From Euglena gracilis (Eukaryota; Euglenida; Euglenophyceae; Euglenales): a stretch of 64,000 nt of DNA. Made by a program: the position numbers and the translations under genes. Below are positions 58,832-64,000 of the stretch, piece after piece. Position 1 is the stretch's first letter; the number at the start of each line of letters is the position of its first letter. Where the stretch lies: positions 27,171,176 through 27,235,175 of the forward strand of contig CP154955.1 of NCBI GenBank assembly GCA_039621445.1, in the 5' to 3' direction. The notes below the pieces were generated by a model, which saw only the letters and a program-made list of their open reading frames with translations, did not search any database and was not told the origin of the DNA.

Positions 58832-58976
58832 GCGCGATACGCGCCGGGTCTAGCGCGATACGCGCATGATATGGATATGGCGCGATACGCGCGGGGGAGG
58901 AGTTGCCTCACTGCACAACATGTGCGTGGGGGGGGGTAGGCTAAGCGCGATATGCGCAGGATTCGCGCGACGCGCG
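58832..58976. repeat. Cluster of five GCGCGATACGCGC-type palindromes
   Basis: Near-palindromes at 58832-58844, 58853-58865, 58880-58892 (all GCGCGATACGCGC), 58945-58957 (GCGCGATATGCGC) and 58964-58976 (CGCGCGACGCGCG), in otherwise non-repetitive sequence. GCGC-bearing words continue to about 59050. Confidence 0.85.
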
Positions 58977-59149
58977 GTGTGCGCAATTAGCGCTTGGGGG
59001 GGAATGTGAGCTATGCGCATCGGCATTGATGTGTGCTATGCGCTTCGGGGGGAATGTGCACATAGTGCTGAATTTGTCTTGCACTTGACAAAAATCGGTC
59101 AATGAATAGAGCTCTCCGTTGGAGATAGAGTGTGGGGGGATTAGTTTTG

Positions 59150-60030
59150 ATGTATATATTCACCTTTGTGTTTGGTTGGTGATTGTGTGGAAAGTTCTCC
59201 CAGAGTGCACACCATGGGGGGGAGGTGCGGAGTAGTTGTCCTGGTCGCGCATGTCGGTCTGCGGGGGTGAGTGTGTAAACAAAATTGAGCATGCAAATTT
59301 TGGAGCTGCTGGGGGTGTACAGGATTGTCTGAATCGACAAACCTGGTGGAAAACGAAAAGTTGAAAGCAGCTGGGCGACTACTCGACACCGTTTAAACTT
59401 CAGGCCTTAGGGCTTTCGTCTTGGAACCCAGTGAAACGATCGGGGGTTAAGCTACTTGTTACCCCTACCGCATGTGGAACGTTTGTGAATATGCGGTGGG
59501 TAGGGGGGGCACTTTCTCTTTACCCCTGGGTTGTAAACGGTGTTGGTGTTGTAGGAAACGGTATTGCTGTCATCGAAAACGGTGTGTAAAAGTGATGATT
59601 AGTGGGAGTTTTGGGGGGGAAAGAAGTTTGCGGAGCTGTGTGCATTCTTGGAGCGTAAATCCATTCAACCACTAGTGACACACATGGGGTATCCCCTAGT
59701 GCATCAACAACCGGCAACACAAAACTGTGTATACGTCAAAATTTTGGCAGAATTTTGAGCGGGGACACCGGAAAATCCTGGAACGATGACCAGAAAGGAT
59801 ACTGGGCAGGGGATGACTAGGGTCATGACTCCTGTCACCTCCTTTCTAGTAGCCTCTGTAGTCCACATTCCTGGGTTTCGGGTGTCTTCACTCAAAATCC
59901 GAACCGGTGGCCATATCAGCCATTGACTTTCTTGACGCATATACGTCTCTGAATTTATGAGCGCTAAAGTAGGGATGATCCCTTTGGTTACGTGGGGTAT
60001 CATCCCCCTCCCTGCCCGAAGCCGGGTGAT
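59150..60030 (-). pseudogene. pol: GyB remnant of the protease-RT spacer and gag-pol junction
   Basis: 59150-59700 aligns with the GyA pol spacer (GyA 3180-3700): the residues SSSRPAA are conserved near 59380, and the DNA block CTTTCGTCTTG is shared with GyA 3413. 59750-60030 aligns with GyA 4140-4400 (GGGGAC..CGGAAAA and CCCTGCCCGAAGCCGG). About 400 bp between, holding the protease DTG and flap in GyA, is missing here. The reading frame is broken. No enzyme activity expected. Confidence 0.72.
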
Positions 60031-60266
60031 AATCCTCGATAGAGGTTGTTCTTTGACCTACCTTATGCCTTTTGGCTGAAGTATGATCTTTTAAACTGCG
60101 AACCATATCGCGATGACTCTGGCTTGGATGGGGAGGAGTCGCATAGCGACATTTGGGTGAGGGGTGGTTGGTGGATCCGCACAGTGAACATGTGGATCGT
60201 GATCCATATTTTGAATTTTGCGAATGCGCATTTCGTGAGAAACGAGAACTGCATGATGAGGCTTCA

Positions 60267-63225
60267 TCATCTTGGGCTTCTGTTGCGCTTTCGCACTGCG
60301 GGATTTGGACAATGGCAAGATATATGACCCTTTTTGTTACACAAAAAGCACAATTTGTCCGAAAATTCTTCTGAAGAGCGCAAATTGCGCGATTTAGATT
60401 CCGCTATAGCGGTATGTGATAAGCGTGACACTTTTTTCGCAGTACTGACTTGTATAGCGGGTGTTCCTGCTGTGGGGTGGCTCGTATAAGCCGACTGGAT
60501 TTGTCCCAAAAGCTGTGATAGCTTCAACTGTTTGGAAACATAGTTCCATCGCTCATCGAGCGTCAAAATATGGCCTGCGAGTTCCTCGCGGTGAATTTCT
60601 TTGATGAAATTTGGTATAAAGCGCAGTAATACTGCGTCAAATAGCTCTTTCATTTGGTTTTCGCCTAACTCGTCTACTTCGGCTGCCAATGCGAGCCATT
60701 TTGAGTACCATAGGTCTATCGACCTCCATTTTCGGTCATGGGGGGCATATTGCCGCCATTTTTTCTCCAGAGTGATTCTGGAAACCAAACTGGAACATGA
60801 CGAAGCATATTGCTCAACCAAATCCTGAAAAGAAATGCGCCCGCGAATGACCAATTGTCTGGCGCGTTCCTTTTCATCTTTTGGTAGACAATCTATGAAT
60901 TCCATTTTGATCACCTCTGGGTTTACGTTGTGGGTTGATCCTTTCAGATTCCAATAATATTCCCAATCACGGAAAAACTGTTTCCATGTTGTTGGGTCAC
61001 CGTCCCATTGGGGCTTTACCTTTTTCGCGATAGCGATGATTCCTTTTATATCTTTCTGAGACTCCCATGGCCCTTCGGTGGTATTCAAGGAGGTTGGGCC
61101 TGGGCGCAAAACCGCACCATGCGCGGGTACCTCGGTGGTTGCACCAAGTGTACTTTTGGGTGTATTTTGCGAATGCGCATTCAATTTTCCACTTGGTGTA
61201 CCATAGGTACCTTGCAAACTTGGTGAATCGCGAATGCGCGAATGGTGATGCTGATGCATCTCAGGATCAATACCATGTGTGGGGATTGCGGCTCATACCG
61301 CGACAAAGTTCATATTCCTAAATTTTTTGATTTCTTTGAGGGTTTCGTTTGGCTTCCTCTTGAAAACCAACCCCATCATCCGAAAAATGGTATATTGGGA
61401 CTGGTACCGCTGGTGGAGGGACTACTGCATGAGCAGAATCGTAACTTTGTGGCAACGTGCCAATAGGCTCTGCCATAGGTGCGCTATTAGCGCTTTTAGA
61501 GCTGGAATCTGCGGCAAGTGTGCCTACAACACCCATATCGGGTTTTTGTTGTAATAAACGCAATTGTGCGTGTACTTGATCCAAATTTTCTGTAACGTCA
61601 CAAAAACCTTTACCCAAATCATCGAGAATTCTCAGATGATTGGTGATTGCACCAACATCTTCCTGCAAACGCTTAATACGCCTGCGGTGTTTGGACGTAT
61701 CGTCTGGAAGAGGGATTTTGTCAGAAACAGACCGTAAATCTTGTGAAATTTTTCCAAAAACCCTTGTCCAATTCCCGTAGTCGTACAGCTAGAGTGCGTA
61801 TCGCACTGGAAATGATCTCCAATTGTGGAGATGGTTGGTCCGAAGGAGCGGACTTTTGACTATTTCAGCCATTGGCTGCTCCAAGAACACCGAAACTTGC
61901 GCGGATAGCGCTAAGAAATCTTTTTGCAAGTTTTTGACTTGCTGATTCACTGTTTCCTCGGTCCGTATCGGACCGTGACAAATTTTTTTCCTGGCTTGGT
62001 GATTTTCGTCACGCATATCTGCAGAAAATCGCCGAAACTCTAAACGATGTGAACATGGTACCGCATTGCGCTTCTGCAACTCCGCAACTGCGGTTTGGAT
62101 GTCACCAATATTATTCTGCCACCGTTGGTGGTAAGCATCCTGCCTGCTTGCGATATTCGCGATATGGGCGTAAAAACTTGTTATTTCAGCAGAATTTTCA
62201 CCACACCTACATGTTTTTCGCTCCAACCGGGAAAGTCTTTCCTCCAATTGCTGCACATAAGTACTGGAAGCGAAACCTTCAGCAAATTGGGTGTGCATAT
62301 GGTGAAAATTTGCCCATTCACGGCTCAGTTGCATAATGCGCTGTTGCGCTTCCTGGAATGCAGTGAACTGCTCCACGGTAACAAAAGCTCCCATATCAGG
62401 ATTTTTGTGCTCAAAAAGTGCCGTTATTGGCTCCACTTTTGCAAACAAATTTTGCAAACTATGTTGCATGTGCAAAAATGCCTCCTTTGCCAGCATGCGG
62501 TGAACCACATCAGTGGGTTGTTCGTCAATTGTGCCTGTAGGCACCGTTGCGACATCCTGATGCAGAGAAGTACAACAAGATGCCTGACTTTGCAGCAAAG
62601 GCTGATAATCACACTGGGAGATGGGTTTCTCGATAGAGCCACACGCCGATGGGCGTTGCACCCATTGCGCAGCGGGGTTATCACCTAAATCAAACACCGT
62701 TAGGTGTGGAAACTCATGGGTGGGGAAATGCTCGATGGAGCTTGATACCGTCAGGTGTTGCACCTTTTGGGTGTTGGAATGCTCGATAGAGCTGGGAACG
62801 GTGTGGGAATGCTCTATAGAGCTGGGGGTTGGAGGTAACTGCTCGATAGAGCTGGCCAATTTGGGGTGATGCTCGATAGAGCTGGACACCGTTAGGTGAG
62901 GCACCAATTGGGTGGGGGGTTGCTCGATAGAGCTGTGGGGGGAATGCTCGACAGAGCTAGAAAACGGGGTGGGGGTGTGCTCGGTAGAGCTGAAAATTAC
63001 GGTAAGGGGATGCTCAATAGAGCTGAAAACTGGGGTGGGGGGGTGCTCAATAGAGCTGGAAACCACTGGGGTGGGGGGATGCTCAATAGAGCTGAGAGTT
63101 GCCCCATATAGGGCTACACACCTGGGTTGGAGCATATACTCCTGTGACAAATATTCATCAAACTTTCTCAAAGAACTAATCAATTCCTGGTAATCAATGA
63201 GTGTGTTGGTGCTTGAGCTCTGCAT
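60267..63225 (-). pseudogene. gag: GyB gag: SIEH-repeat N-terminus, coiled coil, capsid-like domain, zinc knuckle; interrupted
   Basis: Starts MQSSS at 63225. Residues 45-200 are a Ser-Ser-Ile-Glu-His repeat region; coiled-coil Gag follows (LEERLSRLE conserved with GyA). An in-frame TAG at 61789-61791 ends the first 478 codons, but the same frame continues with GyA-like sequence to a second TAG at 61318-61320. The frame then shifts near 61270 into a 330-codon stretch (61259-60267) with the capsid-like domain (WDGDPTTW) and the CCHC knuckle (CFLCNKKGHISCHC). The C-terminal Arg/His tail of GyA Gag is missing. Capsid and knuckle are much more conserved between GyA and GyB than the N-terminal part. 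As it stands it cannot give a full Gag. Confidence 0.85.
62629..63094. repeat. Coding minisatellite with GCTC-GATA-GAGC hairpin cores (SIEH repeats)
   Basis: About 12 copies of a variable 29-50 bp unit whose core is TGCTCGATAGAGCTG or a close variant (GATA replaced by AATA, GACA, GGTA or TATA). GCTC and GAGC can pair. On the minus strand the core encodes S-S-I-E-H, followed by variable Pro/Thr/Ser/Val residues. Not present in GyA. Confidence 0.85.
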
Positions 63226-63471
63226 ACAGTTTTATTTGCAGAAACAAACACAATCAAACCCCAAAAGGTAAGCAAAGGAACAAACTTAGAAGGATGTGGC
63301 AGCGTATACTGCCCAGAGCCTCCTGAAACTCGTACCTGTGCTTAGAAGTTGGCTCCAAACAGCTCGTGGTTGCTTTGTAGCCTATAGGCTCAGCACCACT
63401 CACTGTTTGAGGTCACCTGTTGAGATGGGGGGGAGAAGGGGCGTAAGAAGGAAACCTACTCTGCTACCAAG
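63226..63471 (-). promoter_or_regulatory. GyB leader and tRNA-iMet primer-binding site
   Basis: Minus strand 63469-63459 reads TGGTAGCAGAG, an 11-base match to the complement of an initiator tRNA-Met 3' end, two bases after the LTR. The remainder is untranslated leader with weak similarity to the GyA leader (CTTAGAAGTTGGCT versus CTTAGACGTTGACT). Confidence 0.82.
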
Positions 63472-63866
63472 TGTACGTCCCCTGACTCTATTCCCACTGC
63501 CTGTCGGCCTACTTACACCCTCCCGTGGGAACAGAACCAGGAGAGTAACAAAAAGAAAGTCTTTCACTTAACTATTAGTTTTTATTGCCTTTGGGCTTAT
63601 GCAGAGCACAAGGCAAACCAGGTGTGATTTTGGAACTTCAGTTCCAGTAGTGTTCTCCTATCGGAGTTCAAACCTTCAAATCTTTGATTTGCCCTTTTGG
63701 GCTGATGAAACACAAAGCAAAACAATAATACCACCTGTGAAAAGAGAAGGCGGATCCGAGATAGGATAGGCTATTCCTAATTCTGCAATTTGTGTTGCAG
63801 AACATGGAATAGTGCTATCTGGCATGACATTTGTACATTTGCCATGTTCATGCTGCCTGGTACACA
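63472..63866 (-). repeat. GyB LTR (5' LTR in element orientation)
   Basis: 395 bp, near-identical to 54846-55262 apart from the 22-bp gap and a one-base insertion beside it (CATTTGTACA versus CATTGTACA). Confidence 0.88.
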
Positions 63867-64000
63867 CTGTTGCGAAGGGCGCCGGCCCGACAGGCGCAAT
63901 TTTGCCCGCGGCGGGCGTGCGTAAAACGCAGCAGTTACCGCCCGGGAGGCGCAAAATAGCACTTTGGCAACGGACGCCCCGAAAAACGTCGTTTTTCGGT
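63867..64000 (-). repeat. Satellite array, minus orientation, resuming after GyB
   Basis: Continues the monomer interrupted at 54845 (CTGTTGCGAAGGGCGCCGG) and runs off the window. Shows that GyB is an insertion inside the array and that the array extends further. Confidence 0.93.

Larger units (their letters stand above)
55273..59149. other. Noncoding interior of GyB where pol would be expected
   Basis: 3.9 kb with no RT, RNase H or integrase motif in any frame and no ORF over about 105 codons. More AT-rich than the satellite, especially 56900-58800. Contains a purine-rich G tract (about 55718-55755), a 46-bp tandem duplication (56766-56858), many short inverted words, and a cluster of GCGCGATACGCGC palindromes (58832-58976). 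Origin unknown: captured DNA, highly decayed pol or spacer of the family. Confidence 0.7.
54846..63866 (-). mobile_element. Ty3/gypsy-related LTR element GyB, pol-deleted (non-autonomous)
   Basis: 9.0 kb with direct LTRs at both ends, a tRNA-iMet primer site next to the right LTR and a polypurine tract next to the left LTR, so it is read on the minus strand. Encodes a decayed gag related to GyA. Part of the protease-RT spacer survives (59150-60030), but the protease DTG core, RT, RNase H and integrase are absent. The LTRs are nearly identical except for one indel of about 22 bp, which suggests a fairly recent insertion by enzymes supplied in trans. Inserted in minus-oriented satellite; no clear target-site duplication (left flank ends CCGAG, right flank begins CTGTT). 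Confidence 0.88.

Noticed and set aside
1-64000. tRNA or rRNA genes
   Set aside because: Only primer-site fragments matching a tRNA 3' end were seen; no cloverleaf or rRNA-like block was found by eye.

Overview
This is repetitive eukaryotic DNA with no host gene that I can recognise. It combines Ty3/gypsy-type LTR retrotransposons, a GC- and CpG-rich satellite of about 215-216 bp per monomer (about 58% of the window), and short LTR elements nested in the satellite. It looks like pericentromeric, centromeric or other heterochromatic DNA. The species cannot be named. The retrotransposon primer-binding sites match an initiator tRNA-Met ending CTCTGCTACCA. That is the animal-type 3' end rather than the land-plant CTCTGATACCA, so a land plant is less likely, but this is a weak clue.

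Layout. (1) 1-8783: minus-strand Ty3/gypsy element 'GyA', cut by the window edge. In its own direction it has an LTR (8783-8477), tRNA-iMet primer site, ORF1, a very long coiled-coil Gag with capsid-like domain and zinc knuckle, protease-RT-RNase H, and the start of integrase in a +1 frame. (2) 8784-12755: satellite, minus orientation then plus. (3) 12756-15711: composite of two short LTR elements lying end to end in opposite orientation and inserted in the satellite with a 4-bp duplication CGTT. (4) 15712-17668 satellite; 17669-20627 second copy of the composite; 20628-22990 satellite. (5) 22991-26134: second, broken copy of the 5' part of GyA. (6) 26135-54845: 28.7 kb of satellite with four orientation switches and higher-order repeats. 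(7) 54846-63866: a second, related minus-strand element 'GyB' with both LTRs and a decayed gag. Protease core, RT and integrase are absent, and about 3.9 kb of noncoding DNA lies where pol should be. (8) 63867-64000: satellite resumes.

History read from the junctions. The offset between the two GyA copies (17,351 bp) equals the distance from the first breakpoint (5640) to the second (22991), so the region is a large tandem duplication. The second unit contains uninterrupted satellite monomers matching the composite's insertion site, so the composite probably arrived in unit I after the duplication. A later 5.3-kb tandem duplication (about 11106-16444 and 16445-21350) then doubled the composite. 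One satellite orientation switch (about 16440) is simply that duplication's breakpoint.

How the genes work together. GyA carries the parts of an autonomous retrotransposon, but ORF1/gag and RNase H/integrase are out of frame with each other. GyB has a related capsid/zinc-knuckle gag, the same type of primer site and a polypurine tract but no enzymes, so it looks like a passenger mobilised in trans by a GyA-like element. Long open frames across the satellite follow from its 216-bp (72-codon) period and low stop density. They are not annotated as genes.
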